Below, piece after piece: positions 17,104 through 25,271 of a stretch of DNA of 49,393 nt; position 1 is the first letter of the stretch, and every line of letters starts with the position of its first letter. Source of the stretch: an uncultured Enterorhabdus sp. (GTDB lineage Bacteria > Actinomycetota > Coriobacteriia > Coriobacteriales > Eggerthellaceae). The notes below the pieces were generated by a model that saw nothing but the letters and a program-made list of their open reading frames with translations, did no database searches and was not told where the DNA came from. Position numbers and translations under genes: made by a program. Location: NCBI GenBank assembly GCA_947649205.1, contig CANSQM010000019.1:1-49393 (forward strand), written 5' to 3'.

Positions 17104-17211
17104 CTACTTCTTCATCTCGTCCATGAAGCCCTTGGCGATGAACACCACGATGATCAGGACGATGACCGCGACACTGACCCAGATGACCTCGGGGGGAATG
17201 AAATCAAGCAT
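17104..17211 (-). CDS. Small 35-residue single-pass membrane peptide
   Basis: The frame MLDFIPPEVIWVSVAVIV... ends in ...GFMDEMKK: a short N-terminus with PPE, one hydrophobic helix of about 19 residues (positions 9-26) and a charged tail. AAGGAG lies six nt before the ATG and a strong terminator follows directly, so this is a monocistronic unit and very likely expressed. Codon use (GTC, ATC, GTG) matches the host. The function is unknown. It could be a regulatory membrane peptide or a small subunit of a membrane complex. Confidence 0.72.
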   Translation of the reverse strand: MLDFIPPEVIWVSVAVIVLIIVVFIAKGFMDEMKK

Positions 17212-17307
17212 GGGAAACTCCTTCTATGGAACAGGCCCGCTCCTCACGCGCCCATTGACTTCCTGATGTTGGGTTCATAGTACCCCGAACCCTGCCGTTT
17301 CGCAAGG

Positions 17308-17353
17308 AAAACCCCTCGCCCCGCCGACCGCGCACGGTGGACGGGGCGAGGGG
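17308..17353 (-). terminator. Intrinsic terminator downstream of the cytochrome gene
   Basis: CCCCTCGCCCCG (17312-17323) pairs perfectly with CGGGGCGAGGGG (17342-17353), an 18-nt loop between them. On the minus strand the stem is followed by TTTTCCTT. It lies about 140 nt past the stop codon of the six-haem cytochrome. Confidence 0.78.
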
Positions 17354-17433
17354 GAGGCACCAAGTCCTCGGGCAAACGGGCCACGGCTCAGCTGGAGGAT
17401 CGCGGCCCGCCGGAAGGGCAGCCCCCTCACCGG

Positions 17434-17462
17434 GAGGCGCCCCGACCACGCCGGGGCGCCTC
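17434..17462. repeat. Perfect 10-bp hairpin just after the cytochrome gene
   Basis: GAGGCGCCCC (17434-17443) / GGGGCGCCTC (17453-17462), loop 9 nt, 34 nt past the stop codon of the cytochrome gene. No T-tract; probably a transcript-protecting hairpin or an auxiliary terminator. Confidence 0.55.
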
Positions 17463-17495
17463 GTGCGGGCAATGCGAGCCCCCCGCAAGGGAAGT

Positions 17496-18110
17496 CTATT
17501 CGTGGCAGGTGCCGCACTCGTACACGTCTTTGTGGTGACAGCTCGAACATTTCTCCTGGGCCGCCGCCTGCACATCGGCCTCACCATGCATGGTGTGGCA
17601 GCTGGCGCAGTCCACCTGGCCCTCATGGCCGCTGTTGGCCGGAACGTCATGGGGGTTCACCGTCGTACCATTCTGGTCGGTGAGCACGGTCACATCGGCC
17701 GTGGCGGCCTTCAAATCCTCGGCGCTATGGCAGCTCGCGCAGGCAGTGGCATCGATCTTCGAGCGCTTCAGCTTCTTGGGCATCTTCGAATCGGCCGTCT
17801 TGCCGTCGTGGGACTTCTCCATAGCCGACTCGTCGTTGTGGCAGGTGACGCACGTCACGGCAGCGTGGTTGGAAGCGGCCTGAGCCGTGTTCTCCATGGA
17901 CGCCTGCTGGTCGGTGTGACACATGACGCAGTCGGATTCCATCGACCACTCGACGCTCACGGCATCGCCGGCATCGGCGCTGGCTTTCTCTTCCGCAGAC
18001 GGCGCCGTCTGCGGAGCGCAGGCGGCGCATACCGCCAGAACTCCCACGCACGCCACGCAAAGCGCCGCCAAACGCATCTTGCGGAACTGTTTCCGCTCAA
18101 TCAAACCCAT
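17496..18110 (-). CDS. Six-haem c-type cytochrome lipoprotein
   Basis: A 204-residue exported electron carrier. The signal peptide (MGLIERKQFRKMRLAALCVA...) ends in a lipobox around VCAAC, so the protein is probably anchored on the outer face of the membrane. Six CXXCH haem-attachment motifs are present in order: CVMCH, CVTCH, CASCH, CASCH, CSSCH and CGTCH, the last one at the extreme C-terminus. It resembles the small multihaem domains that feed electrons to flavocytochrome-type fumarate reductases. The reductase gene directly upstream (28-bp gap) is most likely its partner. GGAAAGGAG precedes the ATG. No cytochrome c maturation gene is in the window. Confidence 0.9.
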   Translation of the reverse strand: MGLIERKQFRKMRLAALCVACVGVLAVCAACAPQTAPSAEEKASADAGDAVSVEWSMESDCVMCHTDQQASMENTAQAASNHAAVTCVTCHNDESAMEKSHDGKTADSKMPKKLKRSKIDATACASCHSAEDLKAATADVTVLTDQNGTTVNPHDVPANSGHEGQVDCASCHTMHGEADVQAAAQEKCSSCHHKDVYECGTCHE

Positions 18111-18138
18111 CGCGGTTCGCTCCTTTCCCCGCACGGCC

Positions 18139-19809
18139 CTAGGCGTCCCACGCATCGCGCGCGGCCGCATCGGTGGCCGCCCACATGCCGGTAATGCAGC
18201 ACTCGGCCATATTCCAGCCGCCGTTGTAAACCCAGCCGAAGCCGGCGCCGCACTCACCGCAGTTGTAAAGGCCGGGGATGGGCTCGCCGAACGGATCGAG
18301 CGTCTGGGCCTTCGTGTTGCGCTTGGGGCCGCCCTGGGTGTTGTAGATGGCCGGGAACACCTGCAAGGCGTAATAGGGGCCTGCGCCCAGCGGGGCCATG
18401 AGCTCGGCAGCACGGCCGAAGTCCTCGTCCACACCAGCCGTGGCCATGGCGTTGTAGCGCTCCACGGTGGCCTCCAAGTCGGCGGCCTCCACCTCCATCA
18501 TGGACGCCAGCTCGGCCAGCGTGTCGGCCTTCAGGACCCAGCCACGCTCCACCTCGGGGGCGTTGTCCTCGCTCCACTCGTAGCCGCTGTGGGCATTGAA
18601 CCAGCTGAACTTCGACGACTCGTTGTTGCTCGCAACACCCAGCGGGCCGGCAGTGCCCGTGGCAGCATCGGTGATCAGCCAGAACGGCAGGTTCGGCCAC
18701 TCGCACTCGATGCCGTCGTACCAGCCCAGATACTCGCGACGACCGAAGGAGTGGCGGTCGGGGCGGTCCTCGGCCATGAAGCGCTTGCCGTGCTTGTCCA
18801 CGTGGATGAGCGACAGGCGACCCTCGGTGGGCTCAGTCACGGTGAAGTGCACCGCCGTGGTGATGATATCGGAGTCATAGGCGCCGTTGCCGAAATCGAG
18901 ACCCGGAACCTTGATCTGGCCCACGCCCATCTGAGTGCAGTTCATGTGCCACAGGTCGGCACCAACCTTTTGGGCCATCTTGATGCCGTCGCCGGTGTTG
19001 TAGGGGGTGCCGCGGCCGAACAGGGGCCAAGCCGGATAGGTGTTCTCGATCATGGAGTCATTGAACTCGTAGCCGCCGGTGCACAGGATGACGCCCTTAC
19101 GCGCCTTGATGTTCACCTCGGCGCCCTCCACGTTGGCCACAACGCCGATAACGGCACCGTCAGCGTCGGTGATGAGGCGCAGGCCGGGAGCCTCGTAGAG
19201 CACCTCCACGTTCTCGCACTCGTCGAGTCCCACGCGCATGGCCTCCCACAGGGCCGACTCGCCCACCGTGCCGTTGGCGCAGTAGACGACGGAGCAGCCG
19301 TCGCTGTGCGGCACGCCCGGATGCTCCGGCGCGTAAACGCCGGGCAGCTCCACGATGTCCATGTCGAAGTCGATAAGGAAGTCGTCGTTGAGCGTCATGC
19401 CCGCCTTCATGAACGCGGTGAGATACTCCACCGTGTCCTGGTCAGCGATACGGTTCGCGCAGTTGAGGGCATACTCCAAGCCCGCGGCCTCATCGGTGGC
19501 CACGCACCAGATGTTGCCCGACACGCGGGAGTTTCCACCGGAATCTTCCTCGCTCGACTTCTCGAGCACCAGCGTCTCGGCCCCCTCGCGCGACGCCGTG
19601 ATGGCCGCGGCCAGGCCGGCGGCACCCATGCCGAGCACCACGATGTCGGTCTCACGGGCCCACTCCACGTCGGCCGTGGCGGCCAGGGTCGTCCCATCCT
19701 CGCCCTGGCTCGCGCAGCCAGAAAGCGCAGCCCCGAAAACAGCCGTCGCGCCGACGAGGCCGGCGCCCTTGAGCAGGTCGCGACGAGACAGCGACTGCCG
19801 TGCTTCCAT
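18139..19809 (-). CDS. Tat-exported FAD-dependent reductase partnered with the haem lipoprotein
   Basis: A 556-residue fumarate-reductase-type flavoprotein. Tat motif LSRRDLLKGAG at residues 7-17 with lipobox ALSGC. FAD-binding TDIVVLGMGAAGLAAAITAS near residue 55, EKSSEEDSGGNSRVSGN near 85, and the C-terminal FAD region PIPGLYNCGECGAGFGWVYN. The interior matches the family (RGTPYNTGDGIKMAQKVGAD, RFMAEDRPDRHSFGR). It has no FMN-binding domain; the neighbouring six-haem lipoprotein may supply electrons instead, as the separate haem domain does in flavocytochrome c. Two starts are possible: ATG 19809 with GGAGGAG seven nt upstream (chosen), or ATG 19824 with AAGGAAGG. Divergent from the LysR gene at 20040. 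Confidence 0.88.
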   Translation of the reverse strand: MEARQSLSRRDLLKGAGLVGATAVFGAALSGCASQGEDGTTLAATADVEWARETDIVVLGMGAAGLAAAITASREGAETLVLEKSSEEDSGGNSRVSGNIWCVATDEAAGLEYALNCANRIADQDTVEYLTAFMKAGMTLNDDFLIDFDMDIVELPGVYAPEHPGVPHSDGCSVVYCANGTVGESALWEAMRVGLDECENVEVLYEAPGLRLITDADGAVIGVVANVEGAEVNIKARKGVILCTGGYEFNDSMIENTYPAWPLFGRGTPYNTGDGIKMAQKVGADLWHMNCTQMGVGQIKVPGLDFGNGAYDSDIITTAVHFTVTEPTEGRLSLIHVDKHGKRFMAEDRPDRHSFGRREYLGWYDGIECEWPNLPFWLITDAATGTAGPLGVASNNESSKFSWFNAHSGYEWSEDNAPEVERGWVLKADTLAELASMMEVEAADLEATVERYNAMATAGVDEDFGRAAELMAPLGAGPYYALQVFPAIYNTQGGPKRNTKAQTLDPFGEPIPGLYNCGECGAGFGWVYNGGWNMAECCITGMWAATDAAARDAWDA

Positions 19810-20039
19810 TACGTTCTCCTCCATTGCCCTTCCTTTCCTTTGATGACAGGGTGGGTCAACCATAGCGAAGAACCCGAACCCCGAAAAACAGCGTATCGTT
19901 GCAGGGCCACAAGCCTGCGTTGTGCCCTCTCGACTTCGCGGAGAACCCCTCGTTGTGCGGCTACGACGAAAAGTTGTGGCACCGCTTTCTCGCCGCCGAG
20001 AAACGTTCGATACAATGTCAACGAGGGGAAGGAGCAGGG
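19810..20039. promoter_or_regulatory. Divergent promoter region with repeated GTTG(T/C)(G/A) motifs
   Basis: GTTGTG occurs at 19919, 19952 and 19973, and GTTGCA at 19898. The distances are 21, 33 and 21 bp, so pairs lie two helical turns apart. TACAAT at 20011-20016 is a good -10 for the LysR gene. The repeats are candidate LysR half-sites controlling the reductase and cytochrome genes. Confidence 0.45.
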
Positions 20040-20969
20040 GTGCACGACTACGATATCCAGCATCTGCGATGCTTCGTCGCCGCCGTCGATGCCAAGAGCA
20101 TCTCGAAGGCCGCGAAGGAGATGTTCGTGTCCCAGCAGGCGCTCTCCAAAAGGCTGCGCTCCCTGGAGAGCACGCTCGGATTCTCGCTGCTCGCCCGCGA
20201 GATGACCGGCGTGAGCCTCACGCCCGAGGGGCGCGCCTTCTATCAGGACGCCTTAGCAGCGCTCGCGGCCTTCGACGCCTGCGTAGCCCACGGCAAGGAG
20301 CTCGCCCGACATCAGCACCCGCCCACCGCCTCGCTGTGCGCGCTGCCGCTGTGCTTCGAGAGTTTCGGAGGTGCCCTGTCGGCGAAAGCCATGGAGCAGT
20401 TCCAGGCCACCCACGCACCCCTCAAGTTCATTTTCGCGGAACTGCCCGACGCGCTTTTGGCATCGGGCGTGCTGGAGAGAACCTACGATTTCGGTATCGG
20501 CAGCTTCCCGAAGGACGACGGCCGCCTCTGCTCCTCGTCTTTGGCCGAGTTCTCCTTCAGCGTGCTGCTGAGCATCGACCACCCCTTGAGCGGCGAATCG
20601 CATCTCTCGCTTGCCCAGCTCGAGCCTTACGAGATGATTGTCCCCTCCATGGAATCGGGCCCGTCGGGCCTTCCCAACTTCGCAGACATCAGCCTGGAGC
20701 ACCAGCGTGTCTCGCCGCTGCGCATAACCTCCATTAGCGAGGAGAAGCTTCTGCGCGGCACGCTTTCGTTCATCGTGAAGCCCACCCAGAACGCCCTGCG
20801 CTACCTGTCGGTGGAGCATGTACGCACTATCCCGCTCGTCGATGAGGACGGCAAGCCCGTGACCTCGTCGCTCGATCTGTTCTGGCGCACCGATCTGCCC
20901 ATGAACGAGGCCCAACGCGCCCTGAAAACCTTCGTGGAGAAGGCGTATCGGGGACGCGGCCTGGAATAG
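20040..20969 (+). CDS. LysR-family transcriptional regulator
   Basis: A 309-residue LysR regulator. The winged helix-turn-helix is at residues 1-65 (DIQHLRCFVAAVDAKSISKA, then FVSQQALSKRLRSLESTLGF) and the periplasmic-binding-protein-like effector domain at about 90-300. GTG at 20040 is preceded by GAAGGAG; an open frame extends further upstream without a better start. It is divergent from the flavin reductase at 19809, the standard LysR arrangement, so it probably activates the reductase-cytochrome pair in response to that enzyme's acceptor. Confidence 0.9.
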   Translation: MHDYDIQHLRCFVAAVDAKSISKAAKEMFVSQQALSKRLRSLESTLGFSLLAREMTGVSLTPEGRAFYQDALAALAAFDACVAHGKELARHQHPPTASLCALPLCFESFGGALSAKAMEQFQATHAPLKFIFAELPDALLASGVLERTYDFGIGSFPKDDGRLCSSSLAEFSFSVLLSIDHPLSGESHLSLAQLEPYEMIVPSMESGPSGLPNFADISLEHQRVSPLRITSISEEKLLRGTLSFIVKPTQNALRYLSVEHVRTIPLVDEDGKPVTSSLDLFWRTDLPMNEAQRALKTFVEKAYRGRGLE

Positions 20970-20983
20970 CCCCGCCCACGCAA

Positions 20984-21020
20984 GAGGGCCGCGAGCCGTT
21001 ACGTACGGCACGCGGCCCTC
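20984..21020. terminator. Bidirectional hairpin terminator between convergent genes
   Basis: GAGGGCCGCG-a-GCCGT-tacgt-ACGGC-a-CGCGGCCCTC: a 15-bp stem with one A/A mismatch, placed between the LysR gene and the oppositely oriented reductase. Neither side has a strong T-tract. A second weaker dyad GACGGCC/GGCCGTC follows at 21031-21059. Confidence 0.65.
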
Positions 21021-21073
21021 GGGGAAGATCGACGGCCACCCGGGAGGAAGGCGGCCGTCCCGAGAGAGGCGGA

Positions 21074-23053
21074 TTACTTGCCAAGCAGGCGCAGGGCCAG
21101 CTGCATGCCCTCGCCGATGCTGCGCACGCCACCGCGGTCGTTGACGAGCTCGCCAGCGCAATAAAGGCCGGCGATGGGCTCCCCGGACTCCCTCAGCGCC
21201 GCGCCGTTCTCATCCACGATAACGCCGGCGCAGGTGCCGGAGTCGTGCACGGCATAGGTGGCCGGCGCACAGTAGAACGGCGGCTCCTCGATGGGGCCCA
21301 CCATATCGAACACGCGGCGGCCGAAGTCGGGATCCTCGCCGGTGGCCATCATCGCGTTCCACGCCTCGACGCTTTCCAGCAGCCCCGCGCTATCAACGCC
21401 GATGGCCTCGGCAAGCTCTTCGAGCGTATCGGCGCGATACAGCTGCTCATGGGACAGAAGCTTATCCTCGCTCGGCCCCCAACCGCCCATGGTCAGGCCG
21501 TCGACGATGCCCATGCGGGGAGCATCGCAAATGATGAAGAGCACCTGGTCGGTCTGCTCCATGGTGGCGTTCACGATATCAACGCGGTTGGCCGTCTCGT
21601 TGACGAAGCGCCTGCCTTCCCGATTCACGTACATGCCCTCGCAGGCAATGTTCTCGATGTTATGCTGCTTCAGGTCGACCGTCGGAAACACCATGGGATT
21701 GCCCAGGCCGTCGATTTTGCCGCCGAGCGCCTCCACCATCAAAAGGCCGTCGCCCGTATGCCCCGAGGTGTTCGTCGAGGGAAGCTCGGTGCTCTCGTCC
21801 CACGGCCACAGCTTGTTGTACTTCTTCAACAGCTCCGGGTTTCCGGCAAAGCCGCCCGTGGCCAGGATAACGCCCTTGGAGGCACGCACGTTGTACGTCG
21901 TGCCGTCCTCGGCAACGCCCACCAGGCCGACGACCTCGTCGCCTTCGGCAATGAGCTCGGTGGCCGGCGTGCAGGTGAGCAGCTGCACCGGGAGCTGCTT
22001 CTCGGCGATGATGTCGCGGAAGTTGCCGAAGTAGCCCGAACCGCCCGTGCCGAGGTTCAGCGCCGGCGTCGTGAAGTTGGGCCAGGTGTAGCCGTAGCAG
22101 ATATTGAGCGGCGTGGTGAGCTCCACGCCCAAACTCAGCAGCCACGGGCACACCTTCACGAGATAGCTCTCGGGATCGTGGATGGGCATATCGGCCACGA
22201 GCTCGGAGTAGTTGCCGTCTTTCTCGCACTGGCAGCGCTCCATGGCGTACAGGCCCGTCGTGTCGAACACCGTGGTCTTGCCGTCGGCGTAGTAGTCGTC
22301 GTAGGCCTTCTGCAGGGCATCGCAGAACTCGGCCGAGGCACCGCCCGCCCGCGCCTCGGACAGAAGGCTCGTGAAGTAGTCGGCCAAAGGCTCGGTCATC
22401 TCGGCGCGCACGTCCTGCGGCGCATCGATGTACTCGATAAGACCGCCGGACACCAGGCAGTTGCCGCCCATGTTGGAGGTTTTCTCGAGCACAACCACCT
22501 TCGCGCCCTCGTTGGCCGCGGCCATGGCCGCGCCCATGCCGGCAGCGCCCGCACCGGCGATGGCGATGTCGCATTCGATCTCTTCCACCGCGGTGCTCGG
22601 CTCAATGGAGGGCGCCTTGCGCAAGGCCGACAAATCGGCGCCGGCTTGCCGAGCCGCATCTTCCACGGCGGCGATAACGCCCATAGAGGAGAGCGTCGCG
22701 CCGGTGACGGTATCGATGCCCGTTGATTGCAGCTCGACGATGCGCGCGGGCAGATCTTGCAGAGCGGCATCGGAGATGAACACGGTCTCCTCGTGTTCGA
22801 CAACCTTGATGTCCTCGATCTTATCGGCAGCGAACGTAACCTCCACAGCGATCGCATCGGCGCGGCCCTCGCCAGCCCCGGTGTAGGTGCCGGGCGTGAA
22901 CGCAAGGCCCGCGCCCGCCTTTCCAGACTCGCCGAGGGGCTTGGCCTGAGGCGCGCACCCGCCCAGCATGAGGGTCATGGCGCCGACAGCGCCCATCAAG
23001 ACGATTTGGCGGCGCGTGAGGTGCGCGCGCCCGTTCAGCAGCGATTGAGTCAT
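21074..23053 (-). CDS. Tat-exported FAD/FMN flavin reductase with covalent-FMN domain (urocanate/fumarate reductase type), copy 1
   Basis: A 659-residue protein with three parts. A Tat signal (LTRRQIVLMGAVG) ends in lipobox LMLGGC. An FMN_bind domain covers about residues 52-138 and carries the flavinylation motif DTVTGAT, whose last Thr (residue 120) would take FMN from ApbE. The FAD domain starts near residue 160 (CDIAIAGAGAAGMGAAMAAA) and ends with GLYCAGELVNDRGGVRSIGE. The layout is that of UrdA-like reductases, where FMN passes electrons to the FAD active site. The substrate is unknown. GAAGGAAGGG precedes the ATG. It follows its paralogue (23071-25041) after 17 bp and is cotranscribed. 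The two are tandem duplicates with different substrate-pocket regions. Confidence 0.9.
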   Translation of the reverse strand: MTQSLLNGRAHLTRRQIVLMGAVGAMTLMLGGCAPQAKPLGESGKAGAGLAFTPGTYTGAGEGRADAIAVEVTFAADKIEDIKVVEHEETVFISDAALQDLPARIVELQSTGIDTVTGATLSSMGVIAAVEDAARQAGADLSALRKAPSIEPSTAVEEIECDIAIAGAGAAGMGAAMAAANEGAKVVVLEKTSNMGGNCLVSGGLIEYIDAPQDVRAEMTEPLADYFTSLLSEARAGGASAEFCDALQKAYDDYYADGKTTVFDTTGLYAMERCQCEKDGNYSELVADMPIHDPESYLVKVCPWLLSLGVELTTPLNICYGYTWPNFTTPALNLGTGGSGYFGNFRDIIAEKQLPVQLLTCTPATELIAEGDEVVGLVGVAEDGTTYNVRASKGVILATGGFAGNPELLKKYNKLWPWDESTELPSTNTSGHTGDGLLMVEALGGKIDGLGNPMVFPTVDLKQHNIENIACEGMYVNREGRRFVNETANRVDIVNATMEQTDQVLFIICDAPRMGIVDGLTMGGWGPSEDKLLSHEQLYRADTLEELAEAIGVDSAGLLESVEAWNAMMATGEDPDFGRRVFDMVGPIEEPPFYCAPATYAVHDSGTCAGVIVDENGAALRESGEPIAGLYCAGELVNDRGGVRSIGEGMQLALRLLGK

Positions 23054-23070
23054 AGCAATCCCTTCCTTCT

Positions 23071-25041
23071 CTAGGCCATGAGCTTCTGGCCGACATCCAT
23101 GCCCTCGCCCACCGAGCGTACGCCCAGACGATCGAACACAAGCTCGCCGACGCAATACAGGCCCTCGATGGGCGTGCCGTCGGCGCGCAGCGCCTGACCG
23201 CTGCCGTCAACAACGACGCCGCCCTGGGTTGCATGGGCCGCGAAGGTGGCAGGCGACAGGTAGAACGGCGGCGTCTCGATGGGCATCTCGTTCGTGAAGA
23301 TGGTGCGGCCGCAATCGGGATCTTGGCCGGAGACCACCATCTCGTTCCACTTCGCCACACTGGCTACAAGGCCCTCGACGTTAACCCCGGCCTGTTCGGC
23401 CAGCTCTTCCAGGGTGTCGGCTCGATAGAGCATGCCGCGCTCGACAAGCGCCTCCTCCGAAGGGCCGATGCCTCCCATGGTGTAGCCGTCCACCACGGCC
23501 AGGCACACCGAATCGCAGGGGATGTAGAGCATGTGGTCGGTCTGCTGGAGCGTGGCTTCCACGATGTCGAAGCGACCCTTCATCTCGTCCACAAAGCGCT
23601 CGCCCTCCTTGTTCAGGAAGGGACCGAAGCATACGACGTTCTCGATGATGTGCTGCACGGGATCCACCGTGGGGAAGAGCTCGGGGCTGCCCATGCCGTC
23701 CACCTGGGCGCCGGCATCGAGGGCCATGACAATGCCGTCGCCCTTGTGGCCGGCGGTGTTGTCGCTGATGATGACCGTGTCGTCATCCCAGCTCCAGGTG
23801 GTGTTGTATTCCTTCAGCATATCGGGATTGCCGGCATAGCCGCCCGTGGCGAGCACGGTGCCGCGGCTCGCGCGCACATGATAGGTCGTACCGTCGTCGG
23901 CCACGGCCGTAAATCCCACCACCGCGTCGCCCTCCTTGATAAGCTCGGTCACCGAAGTACACGTGATGAGCTCGATGTCCAGCGTGCCCGGATCGAGGAA
24001 GGTCTTCTTGAAGAAGTCGAAATAGCCAGCACCGCCGTAACCAGCCGACTGATCGGCCGGCACCGTGAAGTTCGGCCAAATGTAACCGAAGCAAACATCC
24101 AAAGGAGCCTGCAGTTCCATACCCAGACCCGTCAGCCACGGCCCCACCTTCACGAACGGGCTCTCGCGGTCGTTGACCGGCGTATCCGCCGTGATGGACG
24201 AGTAGTCGCCAGCGCGTTCCACCTGGCAGCGCTCCAGAGCGTATAGGCCCGTCGTGTCGTACACCGTGGTCTTACCGTCGGCATAGTAAGCGTCGTGATC
24301 GGCCTGCAACGCGTCCACGAACTCGGGCGCCGCGCCGCCCGCACGGGCCTCGGCCAAAAGCACGTTGAAGTAGTCCTCCAGCTCGGGCGTCATCTCAGCG
24401 CGCATCTCCTGGGGCGCGTCGATGAACTCCAACAGGCCGCCGGACACGAAGGCATTGCCCCCGATGTTGGAGGTCTTCTCGACCAGCACCACCTTGGCAC
24501 CCGCCTCGGCCGCCGCAATGGCCACGCCCATGCCGCCGGCGCCAGCGCCGGCCACGGCCACGTCGCAGGTGATGTCCTTCACCTCGGTGCTCTTCTCGAT
24601 CTCCGGCGCCTTCTGCAGGGCGCTCACATCGCCGTCAGCCTGACGGGCGGCATCCTCCACGGCGGCCTTGATGGCCATGGATGTGACCGTCGCGCCCGTA
24701 ATGGCATCGAGTCCCGTGGACTGGTGCTCCACGATGCGCGCCGGCAGCTCTTCCAGGGCCATGTCCGAGATGAAGGACGTCTCGGCATGATCGATAACCG
24801 TCACAGCCTCGATGGCGTTCTCGCCGAACGCCACTTCTACGGTCACGAGGCCGCCGCGGCCCTCTGCGGCTCCGGCGTAGACGCCGGGCGTGAACGAGAG
24901 GGCGCTTTTCCCACCCCCCGTCGCCGGCGACGGACTCTGCGGCGCACAGCCCCCGAGCGCCAAAGCTGCCGCAGTTGCAGCGCCCAGGGCCACTACTTGG
25001 CGGCGGGTCATACCCAGCGCGCCCTTTTCCATACATTCCAT
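23071..25041 (-). CDS. Tat-exported FAD/FMN flavin reductase with covalent-FMN domain, copy 2
   Basis: A 656-residue paralogue of the downstream reductase. Tat motif MTRRQVVALGAATAA, lipobox ALGGC, FMN_bind domain at about residues 50-136 with flavinylation motif DAITGAT (Thr 118), FAD domain from about 158 (CDVAVAGAGAGGMGVAIAAA) to GLYCVGELVFDRLGVRSVGE. Start ATG 25041 with GGAGGAGGA five nt upstream; a second ATG three codons on is possible. First gene of the two-gene operon and divergent from the membrane LuxR at 25272, which likely controls both. Confidence 0.9.
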   Translation of the reverse strand: MECMEKGALGMTRRQVVALGAATAAALALGGCAPQSPSPATGGGKSALSFTPGVYAGAAEGRGGLVTVEVAFGENAIEAVTVIDHAETSFISDMALEELPARIVEHQSTGLDAITGATVTSMAIKAAVEDAARQADGDVSALQKAPEIEKSTEVKDITCDVAVAGAGAGGMGVAIAAAEAGAKVVLVEKTSNIGGNAFVSGGLLEFIDAPQEMRAEMTPELEDYFNVLLAEARAGGAAPEFVDALQADHDAYYADGKTTVYDTTGLYALERCQVERAGDYSSITADTPVNDRESPFVKVGPWLTGLGMELQAPLDVCFGYIWPNFTVPADQSAGYGGAGYFDFFKKTFLDPGTLDIELITCTSVTELIKEGDAVVGFTAVADDGTTYHVRASRGTVLATGGYAGNPDMLKEYNTTWSWDDDTVIISDNTAGHKGDGIVMALDAGAQVDGMGSPELFPTVDPVQHIIENVVCFGPFLNKEGERFVDEMKGRFDIVEATLQQTDHMLYIPCDSVCLAVVDGYTMGGIGPSEEALVERGMLYRADTLEELAEQAGVNVEGLVASVAKWNEMVVSGQDPDCGRTIFTNEMPIETPPFYLSPATFAAHATQGGVVVDGSGQALRADGTPIEGLYCVGELVFDRLGVRSVGEGMDVGQKLMA

Positions 25042-25271
25042 GATGTTCCTCCTCCTTGGCTCATCGTTTTCCGCACCATCGTCCGCGGGGAGACGGGCGA
25101 TGGGGGAACCATAGGCCTTTTCCCGGAGCCGGTGGCCGTGTTTCAGGGGGAAAGCGAAAGACCCCCCACAACAAAGGGTTGCCCCTTGAAACAGGGGGTA
25201 TACAGGCAATGACCTCGACTTATACGCTATACTTGCATCTTCGGGAGAACACTCATCAATAAGGAGGATCC
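25042..25271. promoter_or_regulatory. Divergent promoter region with repeated (G)TTTCAGGGGG / CCCCTTGAAAC motifs
   Basis: GTTTCAGGGGG at 25140-25150 is nearly the inverse of CCCCTTGAAAC at 25182-25192, which is itself followed by AGGGGG to make the dyad CCCCTTG-AAA-CAGGGG. TATACT at 25228-25233 may be the -10 of the LuxR gene. These dyads are candidate LuxR-regulator sites; they are supported by position and symmetry only. Confidence 0.4.
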
